Notes under the pieces: generated by a model
Databases searched by the model: none
What the model saw: only the letters and a program-made list of their open reading frames with translations
Told to the model about the DNA's origin: nothing
Source of the DNA: Amphiduros pacificus
Lineage: Eukaryota > Annelida > Polychaeta > Phyllodocida > Hesionidae
Direction of reading: 5' to 3'
Length of the DNA: 64,000 nt
Assembly (NCBI GenBank): GCA_949316495.1
Contig: OX439003.1
Coordinates: 41,814,725 to 41,878,724, forward strand
Part shown: piece after piece, positions 13,636 through 26,085 of the stretch
Layout of the letters: each line of letters opens with the position of its first letter
How positions within the stretch are numbered: the stretch's first letter is position 1
Translations under genes and position numbers: made by a program

Positions 13636-16600
13636 TTACAATTTGTTCTTACAGGAAATAATAATGGCATAAATAAAGTACAGAACCAAAAACATCATTG
13701 CGAATGATGCTAATACAATCGCTATACCAGGTAAAAGACCAATAATGACAGCCTCTTACCCAATCATAAACGAGGAAAAAGGTATTTACTGCACCTTGAG
13801 GCGTATCTCCCAGCAAGTGGAAATATGCCTTCCAAGTGTTTCCAGCACCTACTATTACAAGCAAGAAGAGGCAAATACTTTCACTGATCTGTGCATCCTG
13901 GTCACGAAAAGGTCTCATGCTAACGTGAGATATAAAAACTAAAACACAAACGACGGTCAAAGCTATGTGTTTGTAAAACATGTTGGTAACCATTGTTGCC
14001 AAGACAACCAATAGGAGTCTGCGCAATGCCATCATCCCCTCCCAGCAAATTCCTGAATGATGCATATCATTATAAGGCGTGTATATTTGAAGTAATATAG
14101 CTTCTCTGGAATCATACATGTGAGTTTGAGAAAATAGTAAAATTTCATTTTCTTCTGCTTCTTCTGTTTTGGATCTGTGCAATTTGATAAAAATTATTGC
14201 TGGAATCAACGGAAAGAGCATGCTGAATACAAATGTTGTGGCGGATATCTTGTTCTTGTAGAGCAGTGGTGGTCCCAACCCAACAACGACGATAAAAGGT
14301 AATGAAAATATACAGAGAACGCTTATTGCTGCCCACTGCCCGTACCCACTGAAACAATAAGCCTCTGTGGCGTCAGCGTTAAGAGTGACATCCCCTGATT
14401 GCCCAATTGACACACACAAGACTAGAAGTTCCAAACAAAAATGTGCAAAAGGCTGGTATGTATAGATCAAAAGTTGAACCAAAGTGCTCATAAATCTCCC
14501 GGATGTGGTCATGTTAACTGGCCAATGGAAGAATTTAGCGCCCTGATTGTTATAACAGTAAAGGTAAGGAATAAACGAAACATATATTAGCAACCACAAG
14601 ATGAATCCTAGCACCAAAAAAATAATCTTGTAGTAAACTTTGATTACATGATCAGTATTTGGTATGCACGCATCGGGGAATAAGACAAGAACATCAAAGT
14701 ACATCGGGTCGACCACAAAGGACACGAGGGCGCCAGCCTCGTTTTTGGCGATTATCTTGATAATGGATGTTTACGATGAGGAGAAAACAAACTTGCAAAC
14801 AGTAGAAGAAGATGCTGTCATAACCTGCCCCTACTGTGGACCTAGCGGTGCTTTGTGTATTATCTGTGGCTACTGTTGGGCTATTGTCTACAAGAGTTGT
14901 TTGTGATGATGAAGATGTCTGTCTCTCTAATGTAGATAATTCTTGTCCAGAATGGCCACTTGGTGTCTGCTTCTTACAGCGGCTTTCCATAAAAGATTGG
15001 CACTTATCCAATAACAAGGTAACTTCCACTTCATAGAAGAAAAATACAAGAAACACAATGACTTCCAGCAGGGCAAGTAATGATAGATTCTCAATGGTGT
15101 CTGTGCAATGCATTTCATGTACACAGTAGGGACTTCCCAGTTCTTCGCCGTAACCTGTTTGACAGGCGCTACAACTGGGCCCGGTTCTGTGTGGTGCATA
15201 ACTGTTGATACCAGGGCAAGTGGTATTATTACAGCAGTAATCATCCGGGCAGGCATACATGATCAGCTCACCATTCTCCCACTGACCCCAATAGTTCCGC
15301 TTAGCTCTCAGTGTGTTCCCACATATGGCCCCCTGTGGACATCGACGACAGGTGGCACTACTAGTCGCGCTCTGGGAAGGCATTAAAGCACCAACTGTTA
15401 TTGTGGATGCCTCTTCACCATACCATCCATCTTCACAATATTCACATCCGATATTTAATGTCCAATACTGCAAAGTATCATATTCCTCAAGTACATCATG
15501 TGATGCAAGAGAGATCATTGTACCTTTTGTACAAGAAAGTGTTGTGTTTGTTATCTTAATTAAATATTTTGGATCCAATATCTTACCAATGACCATCTTT
15601 GTATCAGAGAAAAGAACGCTCCTGTTTATTTGACTATTATGAATGCTGATGTCGCTTTCTGTTTCTATCCCGATTGTATCTCTTTCCTTGATGTTTATCA
15701 CAGATGACTCTATACGTGAACCATTTCCCAATATTACCATAGTCGATGAATTACTACCCGGCAATGAGTTTATACTTGTTGCACTCACTAAAGTATTCTT
15801 CAATAAAACTGTTGCATTTGTTAATGTTATACCTGCAGAGGTCAGTGTGACACTTATGAAACTCACATTTATGGAGTCAGTATAATTTTTATTATCATTA
15901 ATTGAGATATTGCCTCCAATAGATGTGCCCTCTGGTTGTATTCCACGTATTACAATAGACTTAAGGATGGAGACTGAACGGCCGTCTTTATAGGAGCGAG
16001 GACTAGGCGCCACATACACTGTATCCTCTGCATTGCCAACCAGAATGCCATATCTGCAACAAAGAGATGATATTAAATGCAATGTATATCAAGACCTTAA
16101 AGAAAAACATATTTATTTGATTGTATGCAACAGGATATTTACAATTTTATGCTATTTTGTCGTGACTTTTGGGTTAAAATGAAGGAACCATGATTTGTTT
16201 AAAGTACATATGCAAAATTACAGTACAGATGCATCACTTAATGTCTCTGTGAATACATTAAGAGAAATACAGGATTATTATCAAATAGATTAAGCGGCTA
16301 GAAGATGAATCAACCCCAATAATACCAGTGAAGTGTCTTAAACATGGGTGACAATATTTACCTTAGTGTATTGCAAGGATTCTGGTGTGTTTCACCACAG
16401 CCTTTTGAATCAATTCCATTTTGGTTATCAACATGCACGTTCGAGGCTTGTCCTTAAATACATATGAATGTATTATCTACTTGTTATCTACATCTATAAA
16501 ATTGATTCATCTATTTAGATGCACAAAGATGCATAAAATATTCACTACTAAATAAGACAGTTTTGGTATGAGAACAATAATTTTATCCTTCATGAGAAAC

Positions 16601-16660
16601 ACATATAAGCATCTTACCTCTATTCACAAAGACAACAACCATTATCAAAAACCATTTCAT
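13636..16660 (-). CDS. Large beta-helix / Cys-rich / multi-pass membrane protein, with two frame breaks
   Basis: Three exons on the minus strand. Exon 1 (16618-16660) encodes a signal peptide, MKWFLIMVVVFVNR, and ends G|GTAAGA. Exon 2 (16362-16452) encodes NVHVDNQNGIDSKGCGETHQ and ends AG|GTAAAT. Exon 3 starts at 16053 after TTGCAG and continues RYGILVGNAEDTVYVAP. Phases match at both joins. The first ~250 residues are Asn/Ser/Ile-rich repeats like a secreted parallel beta-helix. A Cys-rich segment (CRRCPQGAICG, CSACQTGYGEELGSPYC) follows, then about ten hydrophobic spans. Exon 3 is one long reading broken twice. The frame moves by one base between about 14735 and 14775, and again near 13733. 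After the second break the better frame reads AVIIGLLPGIAIVLASFAMM and stops at 13636-13638. Each break is explained by one surplus base, so assembly error or a young pseudogene are both possible. Predicted length is about 850 residues. Ligand and function are unknown. Confidence 0.8.
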
Positions 16661-18009
16661 TGTGTAACCCTCTTCCACTTTTTCCAGCACCGTTACTTCG
16701 ATTGTTATATATATTTTATGTGTATGTGTAATATTCTTCTGAACTCTGTCATTTCTTTATATTTGTCCCAGTTATGGCTATTTTCTATAAGTTAGCGGTT
16801 CACTGCCTGCAACCCGATTGTGTTTCCTGGGATGGCCCCACCACAATTCTATACATGCTGTGTCTATGTGATAGGTAGGTGCAATGCTAGGACAAGGTAC
16901 ATTTTATATTTTGAAGAAAATTTATGGATTTCATGACATCTATTATTTTTTACATTTATAATGAAGTAATGCAATGAATGTATTTCATTGAGGGTCTCTT
17001 TACAACTAAAAATAAAGAAAATCACACAACACAATCGGACTCCTTCTTTGAAAACCATTTATTTTTGTTTTGACAGTCAAACGGACAATATGGCATGTTT
17101 GCTTTCATGAAATTATCCATTTTTTTCCAATTATACACGATATGTGAACATTATTAAATCAGCATTAAATAGTTATGCCTACAAAAGCAGCATGAAAATA
17201 GAAATTGAAATAGATGTACATGTAGACTAAAACCATTACATTTCTTACGCAAAAGAGACATTATATCATCGTACTATCATCGTTTAGTTGAGATCTTTGC
17301 ATAATACCAATATATGCTTAATCTTCCAGTTGTAGAGGTCATGGGTTTCTGTTGGGCCCTAAAGAGATTTTCAAGCATTATTCGTCCCCCTCACAAGCGC
17401 CATGTTTTTAGTGCTTTCACAACTTCACTACAGCTATCTCACACGATTCTGAGGCCGACAGGATACGTGCGAATGCATTTGTCGTTATGCCCGGTATAAC
17501 TATTTACATACTCCAATGTATCACCTCCAAAATTGAATATATACGCTTTTGGGAAGGGCATTTCATGTGTTCACACATATATTTCAGTTACTTTACATCT
17601 CAACTAAGTTGACATACTGACAGGCTATGATAGTTTATAACAGGTGAACATCTAAGGATGGGTAACAAATATTCTGATGAATTGGTTCCTGAATCGGTTG
17701 GCACCCGTCACTGTACCGGGGCAGTTGTCAGAGAGCACATGAATGTCAAGCCAATGCCAATGGCGAGGTGACTACTAAAGGGAGCATTTAATTAAGAGTT
17801 GATCCATTAATTTGTTGACAGGAATTTTGTCAAATTATACCTCTACACCTGGAGATCAAGCAGAAAGCACACTCTTTTCACACGTTTTTATCCTAATATT
17901 TCACCATAGTGTATTGTAATTTATATAAATGTCTATAAAAAGATTGTTGACAATGTACATATTATCTGTAATGTATGTCAAAGTTATATTAGTCTGGGAG
18001 GTTGCAGTA
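16661..18009. other. Intergenic; no gene supported
   Basis: This lies between the start of the membrane-protein gene (16660) and the stop of the CRAL-TRIO gene (18010), both on the minus strand. It should contain the upstream region of the former and the 3'UTR of the latter. A minus-strand ATTAAA at about 17797-17802 is a possible poly(A) signal. No other structure was seen. Confidence 0.45.
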
Positions 18010-21000
18010 TCAATCTACGTTTAGCTTTCTGAATGAAGCTTGAACTTCCTTCAATCGCTTATCTTTATTCACATTGTACTTATCAATGTTAGATACATCT
18101 TTTAAATAGTCCGCAAATTCCTTTGTATACAATTCATTTACAAATTTATCTGGAAATATAAATGAATTACCAGAATTAGATATACATATCTGCAACATAT
18201 CTGGAAGTAAGGAAGAATCACTAGATTTATCAAATTCAACGAAAAATAGAAAGACCTCGAATGAACGAATTAATTGAATAAACTCAAATTTATCACATCA
18301 CAAGCAATATTTTAAAAAAATCAAAAGTTGAGTTTTTAATTGTATTTTATTTTATGATTGTATTATGTAATTTATATGTTAACTAAAGTTGGAATATGGG
18401 CAGGCCAAGCTTTTGACTTTAAACCACCTGTCTTGGAAAGAGCAAATCAGGTGGGAGTTAACATTATGAATATGAACTACATTATAATTGAACCCCTTTA
18501 CTTGAATTAAGACAGAGACAGGGACGAAATCCAGTCTAGTTCTGTCCAAAAATTCTTACTCGTGTAATTTGTGAGAGCGTGAGCGGGAACTTATGAACCA
18601 ATCACAATCTAGAGCACAAATGAATGAATGCAGCTGACCAATCAGAGACACGTATCGCGATTGTGGCAGGTGTGTGCAGTGAGCCCCGTCTATACATACC
18701 GATGAGACTTTGGACGGGTCCTGCACAGGGTCCTGTATAATCATCAGGCAGGTACTCATCAGGTAGTAACTCCATGGGAACCACCTTGTACACACTCTCC
18801 AGATTACTGCCATGCATAAAGAACTAAACACACAAAAAAACAACATTATTTGTATTCATACATGTACAGTAGAGTAATTTGAATTATTGATGTAATAAAC
18901 TTGCTGGGCAAGGGCTTATAAAAACAACCTGTCATTGAATTTATTTCATTTACTTCCATTTATTTCAATATAACTACAGTGGGGTTGGTTTGCAGAAAAA
19001 TGTAAATGTTTTCTTTTCCTGTCCCTTGCTTTATGTATCTATTTTTGTCTGTCAATTACTTATTTTCGTTTTCTCACATAAGATATCATGTTAATCTTCC
19101 TAATCGTTGTTAATGTTAGACTTATTTCTCGCAGAGGTTTGGAGGGATGTGAGCTTAACATGAAAATACCCTGATTTACTAATGGTCCCCGTCCTTTTAC
19201 AAAGCGGTGTACTAACCCTTTCACTGAACTTTTTGGGCATGAATGGTCTGACTATCTGAAGCATTGCCTCGGCTATGGGACCGGTGTTGTACACATGAAA
19301 TGCCTTGTACCTCATCGTCATTGCATTCTATAAAAAATAATGAAATATCATTATAATATTATGAAAAAAAAAACACTTAACCAAAATGTTAAATGGGTCC
19401 TTCACAGAGGTAATAATGATATTGTGAAAATTCATTTCTGAAAGATCGATATATTGACAGTACAGTACATTGTATTGGACATCAATAGCACACTCAATAT
19501 TATCAGTTTATGTGTGTACATGAAATCCCAATTTAAAATTCCTGCACACTTATCATGAAAACATAACAAAAGACGCACACGCAGGAAATGGTTTTGGATT
19601 ACAAAATTCTACTTTAATTAGAATATATGTTTTTCCAGACGTGGAAAATCCTTTTGTGACAATAAGTGTGCGAACAAAATCAATCCGTTTTGACAGCATA
19701 TATTTATTGGCATATAATCTACTTTTGACAAAAACTATTTCAATGGAATAAACATAAATAGTTTTAATAAGATAAATCACCCTCCAGAACTTGGACATGA
19801 TTTTCATTTCTGCTATTGAGAGATTGCCTTGGTGTTTGGCTGTGATTCCTGTGGCATCCACCAGGGTAACGAAGCCGTTCACTTGGTTCTCCTCATTGTT
19901 GAGGAAGTATCCGTACGTGGCATGAGTTGCTTTCTTCAGCTTGCAAAGCATTACTGGATCTTTCAACAAATTAGTATCCTGCACAGCTAAAACATTCAAA
20001 ATGTAGAATGTTATTAGATATTCAAACTGTAGAATAAGAGTAAATTGTAGAATAATATTAAATATTCAAATTGTAGGATATGATTAATATCTAATCTTAT
20101 TCAAATATAGAATAAGATTAGATATTCAAATTGCAGAATGAGATCAGATGTATAGAATTGTTGAATAAAATTAAACGTTCAAATTGTATAATCATTTATT
20201 TTAAACTTTTGTGTAATTGGTTTTTAGTGGCCATGTATTTAAAATTGTATTTGATTAATAATGATAATGATCATTCCAAAACCAATATAGGGGTGATTCC
20301 AGACAGGGTCGGTTCATAGAGCTTTATGTGGTTATGTGTCTGATATAAGAATATCTTGGAGCTTTTCTTGAAAACATCTACTGAGACACTAATTCTAGTT
20401 TCATTTGGGAACCCATTTAGTCCAGTCAAAATATGAAATGACCCAGAACAAATTAGAACAGAAACCATTTTGGTGTTATTTGTCTCAGAATGTTACCCAG
20501 ATGAACATATAAAAAGTCTACCAAAATCAACTTAGTGGAACATCACCTAATTTGCATAAATTAAAAAATGGCCGCCTCTCATTGACGTTTCACCCTATTT
20601 CATGCTTATATTCAGGTTTTTTGTATGATTAAAGGTTCCTTGCACACTGAAATAATGTCATGCCCTTGCTGTTATTTTAAGGCCATGATAAGGAAATAAA
20701 TAGCTTATGTAGTGTTTCTTGTAATGTATTTCATACGATGCCAGCATCATTCTGCTATGAAATACATTGTATATATATATATATATCTTTATGGTGAAAA
20801 GAAAAAAAAAGTATTAATACCAGTTAGAAAAAAGGACTGTCAAAAGTGTTGCCACTATTTGTGAACATGGAATTTCATGTTGGTGTATTCTTTTCAAGAA
20901 CTATGTTGCTTTTTAATGGGTCTATTTGAGTTTTCAGTCTCTGTGCATTAATGTCTGAAGCATACAGATCTGTCATAATTGCAAACTTCTAGTCATATGT

Positions 21001-24000
21001 ATAACCAGCATCAGCCTTTAGCAACATATTCTATAAATTAAGATACACTTTATAGCCTGGATGATCAAATCTATCGTCTTTAGCATCTGGAGCTTCATAA
21101 TAGATTTTACTGTAATGTTCCTGTGGGGTGCTGGGGTGATATGTAGGCCCTAATCCAGAGAGCTGGGGACCAGTTACCCCTAATACATTACATTTTAATT
21201 CACTTTGTTCCAAAATTGATCAAATGCTGTATCTGTCTGTTTTGTTTTGAGTGTTATAATTGTTGGGCTAGCTATTCTCTGGCTTTCTGCTGCTGACACT
21301 GGTGGACCTTGACAGATTTACTAAGATTATAACTGTGTTTCAGAATGTTTTCTGCCAATAAGACACCAAAGTCATGTACACATTTAATAATCCTCTAATT
21401 CTACTGTGCATTTTAAAAGCTCTAACATAATCTAAAGCCTCTTCCCAGACTTCAATTAAAACTTTAAAATTCACAATGACATTGTTCATAGTATCTGTCT
21501 TTACTGCCCATCTGGTTGGACAAAGGACCCTTATGCCAGGGGAACCAGTAGTTATTGTTTCTTTTATCTTAGTAGTCACCAAGCAGACCAATGATGAGTT
21601 TCAATAGGTTCTCTGGCAAAGATAGAGTTTGTCTTCAGACTACTACCTGACACTTTCAAGTCAAGAGATTTTGGGTCATCAGTTTCAAATTATTTTGAGT
21701 GATGCACTAAACCCTCTTACCATCAGCTTTGAACTTCCTATGTGGTAACCTAAGTTTGAGAAAAAGGGGGGGGCAGCCCCCTGTTCCTACCCCTATGTAT
21801 GACATTAAGACATTGCCACATGAGTGTGAAATTTATCCAGCCTATGATCAGATGTCTTATCCTGATGCTGCATGTTCATTTCTGCCTGAATCAGTGGTCC
21901 TCCTGCTTCAGAATATCATTAAAGGAGCTGATGCTGGTGAAATCAGATGGGTAATGACATTTGATTGCAAAGTTTGGGGTATAAATATTTAAATTACACT
22001 GTGAGGAAAAGGTGCTTGAAAAGCTCATTTCATGAATGCTTTAATCATACTCTGCATAAACATGGGTTTTTATGCAGTTACACAATATGAATATAGTGCA
22101 GCAGTTTGTGATGGTGTAGACATTCTAGATTTTTCTGATGGACACTTTGTTCAGTAGGTTTGACAATGCATTTGCAGAAAACATGGGCTAGACTGTTCAA
22201 CTGCATGTGGACAATGCAGAAGGGTCGTCATCAAAAATGGATGATGATGAAAATAATACTTCTTGTTAACCTAAGTTCAGTATTGTAATGTACACAATAG
22301 GGAAGTAATAATCAGACATATTGTATGGTACTATTTGCTGTTGGTAGTAAATTCAGCTTTTAATTTGAAGCATTCAAAGCTGCCTCCCTGTGTGTGAATG
22401 GATTCTCCCTCTTCAATATGATCACCACTAATAGTTACCTACAACTTGCAATGATGTGCAAATTCAATTAAATTGTTAATGGGTTGTTAAACACAGTTTT
22501 TTAAATAATTCTAATTGGAAATTATTGTTTCTCTCCTTTTTGAGAACTTGTTATTGTAGAATAATATGTGTTGTAGAAGATATCACAGAAAAGGTGTAAA
22601 ACAGACAGATATAATCAGAATACAAGCAAAGTTCTAATTTTCAACTTATTATTCTACTTTTATTGGTCATTGTTATGAGGAAGAGTACAAAATATGGGTA
22701 TTACCAATTTGAAAAGTTTCCCATTGGATTTATCATGTCCAAAAAACATAAAATAGACTCTAAGATTACTCAAATATGTCAAATAGGAGTCATGCTATAT
22801 AATTTTTAAGATTTACCCTGCTATGTGTCGGCCATTTTGGATTTATGCAATTTACGCATTGTTCCACTACTTGGATTTTGGTAGACTTTTACTATGTTAT
22901 TCTCTAGGCTCTTCTGAGACATTTTCTATGAGTTTTATTTCTGTTCTAATTTGTTCCGGGTTAGGCCATTTTTTGTCATATATTGACTGGACTAATTCAA
23001 GAGTTTTAAGGCAATAAGTGATAAAACCTTATTTTAGGTACAGCAGAAATTGCTGTAAAATACGAGAATATTAAAGTAGCTGATATTCTACAGGTACACA
23101 AATTTATTGTGTTAGTGGCAAAATCAGTTGTGACAGTGTTCGCCAGTCTGAAAAAAGCATTAAAACACGGGGGCTGTCGGTTGGTGGAGAAATGTTTAAA
23201 AATCTCGTTAGGGCCTAACACGTAATATTAGTATTTCTGTGTAAGTCACATGAGGACGCCAATTAATAACATACATATTTGAGCATATTATTAAAGTTAA
23301 AAATAATAATGATATAATAATAAACATTCAGATAGCGCCATTTCAGACTATGTCTGCTCGTAGCGCTTCTGCAGATAATGTTTAGTGTATAAATAAGTTT
23401 TAAGTTTAGATTTAAATTTGTCTAACTTTCTGCAGTTTTTCACTTCAATTTCAGTTCACTTCACTTCAAAATTCCTAATAGGATTCTCCGATACACATTC
23501 ATACTTTGATTTTTTTATGACTCACCTATTCGGTTGAGCACAACGAAACACCCGTCCTTGTTATAACCTAAAGGAACAAATTCCCTAGAGGGAAAAAATT
23601 AAACCTTTTTATTCTGCAGCCAATTGGGCATTCCATTAAACGATAATGTTTGAAAAATATTATGTTTAAAGATATACATCTCGATTTTGATATATGACAG
23701 TCATTGCAATTTAAGAAAAATTAATAGAATAACCTTACTCAATAGACTTATGAATCTAAATAAATATCATCGCACCCTTTCTCAATGAATTTCCTAATAT
23801 CAGGATCATAGATATCGATGTTTGTGAACCAGTTGGGAGCCTCCTGATACAGGCTATACGTATTATCTATTAAGGTCCTGGCTCGCAACTGACTGAACTT
23901 AGAACATCTCAAAAACCTCAACAGCATTATAGTATCTGCAAAACACAAAAATTGCATTGTCATGGAACAGATATAGGATTTTTTTTATTTGCTTCAAAAG

Positions 24001-24550
24001 TATAAAACCAAAACAAACAAATCTTTTCCAATGCAAAAACACAAATTCATGATTAGGATTGTTGCCCTTTTTGCTACATTTTGAGGTGTTAAAGCAAAAA
24101 GATAATGTAAATGTGAGCAACACAACTCTTTTGCCGATTTTGAATTTATTATTTTGAATGTACAGAGTATTTGCTAACCTTACCCGAACATTTAAAAAAC
24201 CAAGAAGTCTGGTTGGAGATAATATATATCGAATATATTTTAAGATTCCAGTTTTGGGAGGGATGCAATATTTGTAATGTCATTACGAATATATCTAATT
24301 AGGTATTTCTGGCTATTTTGTTTCAATAAAACAGATGATTAACAAACGATTAACAAAGAAGTATGATTAATTTTGAAATCCTACCAGTTGGAACATTAAG
24401 ATGGGGTTGTTGTTTAATCCAATCCCTCAAGGCCTTAACAGCAGAAAGTCTTTCTTTGGGGTCTTCATGTAATTCTTGTTTGGCCTTTGCGATGCTCTTC
24501 TCTGAGAGAGAGCAGACATAGTCGGCATCTTCCGGGTCTATCTGGGCCAT
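18010..24550 (-). CDS. CRAL-TRIO domain lipid-transfer protein (TTPA/clavesin-like), complete
   Basis: Seven exons: 24385-24550, 23776-23935, 23526-23584, 19781-19986, 19217-19327, 18700-18823, 18010-18200. Summed length is 1017 nt, or 338 residues plus stop, and all six joins keep frame with GT/AG borders. Residues 1-55 (MAQIDPEDADYVCSL...) contain the CRAL-TRIO N-terminal helix pattern ELHEDPKERLSAVKALRDWI. Next comes DTIMLLRFLRCSKFSQLRAR, the family's FLRxRKF-type motif. The lipid-binding fold follows: PLGYNKDGCFVVLNRI, QVNGFVTLVDATG, RYKAFHVYNTGP, VRPFMPKKFSERFFMHGSNL, and the LP..YLP segment. The C-terminal KDVSNIDKYNVNKDKRLKEV matches the usual Lys/Arg-rich tail. Such proteins are soluble carriers of tocopherol, retinoids or phosphoinositides; the ligand cannot be read here. 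The usual LPxEYGG is LPDEYLPDDYTG, a mild departure. Intron 3 (3.5 kb) holds a DNA transposon. Confidence 0.93.
21031..21591 (-). pseudogene. hAT-type transposase remnant (ZMYM1/DUF4371-like)
   Basis: The minus open frame at 21340-21591 contains LCPTRWAVKTDTMNNVI followed by FKVLIEVWEEAL and RIRGLLNVYMTLVSYW. This is the typical CPTRW block and following helix of hAT transposases related to ZMYM1-like proteins. About 130 bases downstream, 21031-21213 continues with YYEAPDAKDDRFDHPGYKVY, resembling the family's later RF-x-HPGY segment. The catalytic N-terminal half and the C-terminal dimerisation segment were not found, and the two pieces lie in separate frames. It is therefore a broken DNA transposon gene. 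Confidence 0.7.
21729..21992 (+). pseudogene. Coding-like fragment opposite to the transposase remnant
   Basis: The open plus frame reads ...ECEIYPAYDQMSYPDAACSF then LPESVVLLLQNIIKGADAGE. Its composition is protein-like and resembles a 'PESLRLFL'-type segment seen in repeated invertebrate reading frames, though I cannot name the family. Its 3' part merges into R1-like sequence (21925-22060). It is probably a fragment of a second element nested in the 20418-22994 transposon. Confidence 0.35.
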
Positions 24551-24559
24551 GCTGCTAAG

Positions 24560-24862
24560 GTGATGTCAGCCTCCTTAATGCCTTAATATGGTATCAGCCT
24601 CCTTAATGCCTGAAGATGATATCAGCCTCCTTAATACCTGAAGATGATATCAGCCTCCTTAATGCCTGAAGATGGTATCAGCCTCCTTAATGCCTGAAGA
24701 TGATATCAGCCTCCTTAATGCCTGAAGATGATATTAGCCTCCTTAATGCCTTAAGATGGTATCAGCCTCCTTAATGCCTGAATAATTATATCAGCCTCCT
24801 TAATGCCTGAAGATGATATCAGCCTTTTTAATGCCTGAAGATGATATCAGCCTTTTTAATGC
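24560..24862. repeat. 28-bp minisatellite immediately upstream of the CRAL-TRIO start codon
   Basis: About 11 units of 'gatatcagcctccttaatg' plus 'cctgaagat'. The array begins within about 10 bases of the ATG at 24550 (minus strand), so it occupies the 5'UTR, the proximal promoter, or an upstream intron. Read on the minus strand each unit contains CTTCAG, and the last diverged unit gives CACCTTAG|CAGC just before ATG. The array could therefore supply splice-acceptor-like sites. Confidence 0.9.
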
Positions 24863-25559
24863 AATGAATAGCGTATTTATTTCAGTGGACATCAGCGTAA
24901 ATATTTTGCTTAAACATATCTTGTTGCTCATGAATGCTAATGCCGAGGATGATATAGATGATGATATCAACACTAATTGAAATAATGATATTCAGGAGGA
25001 AAGGATGCTGCGAATTATGATGTTGAAAATGGCAGGAATACTTATGATGATGGTTGAGAGATACTGAGTAAGACACTGAACCTAAGCTGTACAAATGTGG
25101 ATATATCATTTGTATAGTCTAAAGCCATCATCTAAAGACAATCAAAGTATATTACCTTACCTTAAGCTGAATGAATGGGAGGATATCAGTTGAAAACGAA
25201 CTGTAAAGTATTCTTATAGGTATATTGCGATAAGATATCTGGCTCAGATGGGTCAACATTTCGAATACGGCGAGGTTCTCCACTCCTAATGCATATTATT
25301 GATTAACTGATAACATTAAACAATCCATGTTTTAAAAACAATTGCACATGTTGAGAAACCCTCCTGCAAATGTTGAGATACATTACTGCATTAATGTACA
25401 AATAATCCTTCGGGAAGGGTTTGACTATGGTAAAAGAGTAATTAATTATAAAGTCTTAATACCGAAACGATAATCAATGATGAAACTACCTTTTCGAATA
25501 TGGTTATTTATTCCTACACATTTTTATAGTGTGCTCAGCTGTTAGTTGAATGGCTTTAA
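24863..25559. other. Upstream flank of the CRAL-TRIO gene
   Basis: AT-rich, with GAT-rich phrases at 24940-25060. The promoter or a non-coding first exon may lie here, but no convincing TATA box or donor was identified. Confidence 0.35.
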
Positions 25560-26085
25560 TTCTTATAAAGCATTCATAAAATCGCGGAGGTCACAGACAG
25601 TTTTGGGGTATGTTACTACTCATGAATCTGTGATAGAAACCACCCAAAATACACCTGCCATGGTTATTGTGTTTTGCTGAAAGTGCCAAGTACTGCACTC
25701 TACTCATGTGACCACTGTTCTGTTATGTTATAGGGTGGACTGTACCTAAAGACAAATACTAATGTACAAATTATGTAAGCCAAATACATCCAGGCTGAAG
25801 GTGCCTTATTGTTAACAAACTTTTATTAGATAGGTGTTTGAACTAGATCACTGGGCAGCTTAGGAAAGCTTGTTGACAAAGTATTCAATGGATGATTCGG
25901 GATTTTAGCAGAGGACTCGCCTATTTTTAAATGGTACAGACATTTATGTTGGGGTAAGATGATGGGTATCAACATTTGATCACAAAGTTTAGTGTGTTAA
26001 AATTTTATATTATGTGAGGAAACAGTAATTGAACATCTGATTTCATGAATATTTTAATGGTCTAACACATAATATAGTTGAAATA
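25560..26085 (+). repeat. Dispersed repeat family R1, copy 2
   Basis: It parallels 9180-9590: 'gcattcataaaatcgc.gaggtcacag', then 'cagcttaggaaagcttgttg', 'tcaatggatgatt', a 'cagacattt' block and an ending near 'atttcatgaatattttaa'. The order and spacing of motifs are kept, with sizeable indels. Confidence 0.6.

Larger units (their letters stand above)
20418..22994. mobile_element. DNA transposon with ~160-bp TIRs, degenerate
   Basis: The segments 20418-20576 and 22829-22994 are diverged inverted copies of each other. Shared inverted phrases include TTAGTCCAGTC/GACTGGACTAA, 'gaacaaattagaacagaaa', 'ctaccaaaatc' and 'atttgcataaat...ggcc'. The ~2.6-kb unit lies wholly inside intron 3 of the CRAL-TRIO gene. 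Its interior holds hAT-like transposase remnants on the minus strand and a coding-like plus-strand segment. It looks old: the interior is fragmented and the TIRs are diverged. A target duplication could not be fixed. Confidence 0.65.

Noticed and set aside
14745-14780. A 19-base GT...AG segment whose removal would restore frame in the membrane-protein gene
   Set aside because: Nineteen bases is far below any known animal spliceosomal intron. A one-base indel is simpler.
23300-23400. Repeated 'agcgc' phrases suggesting a small mobile element in a CRAL-TRIO intron
   Set aside because: Too short, and ends could not be defined from one copy.
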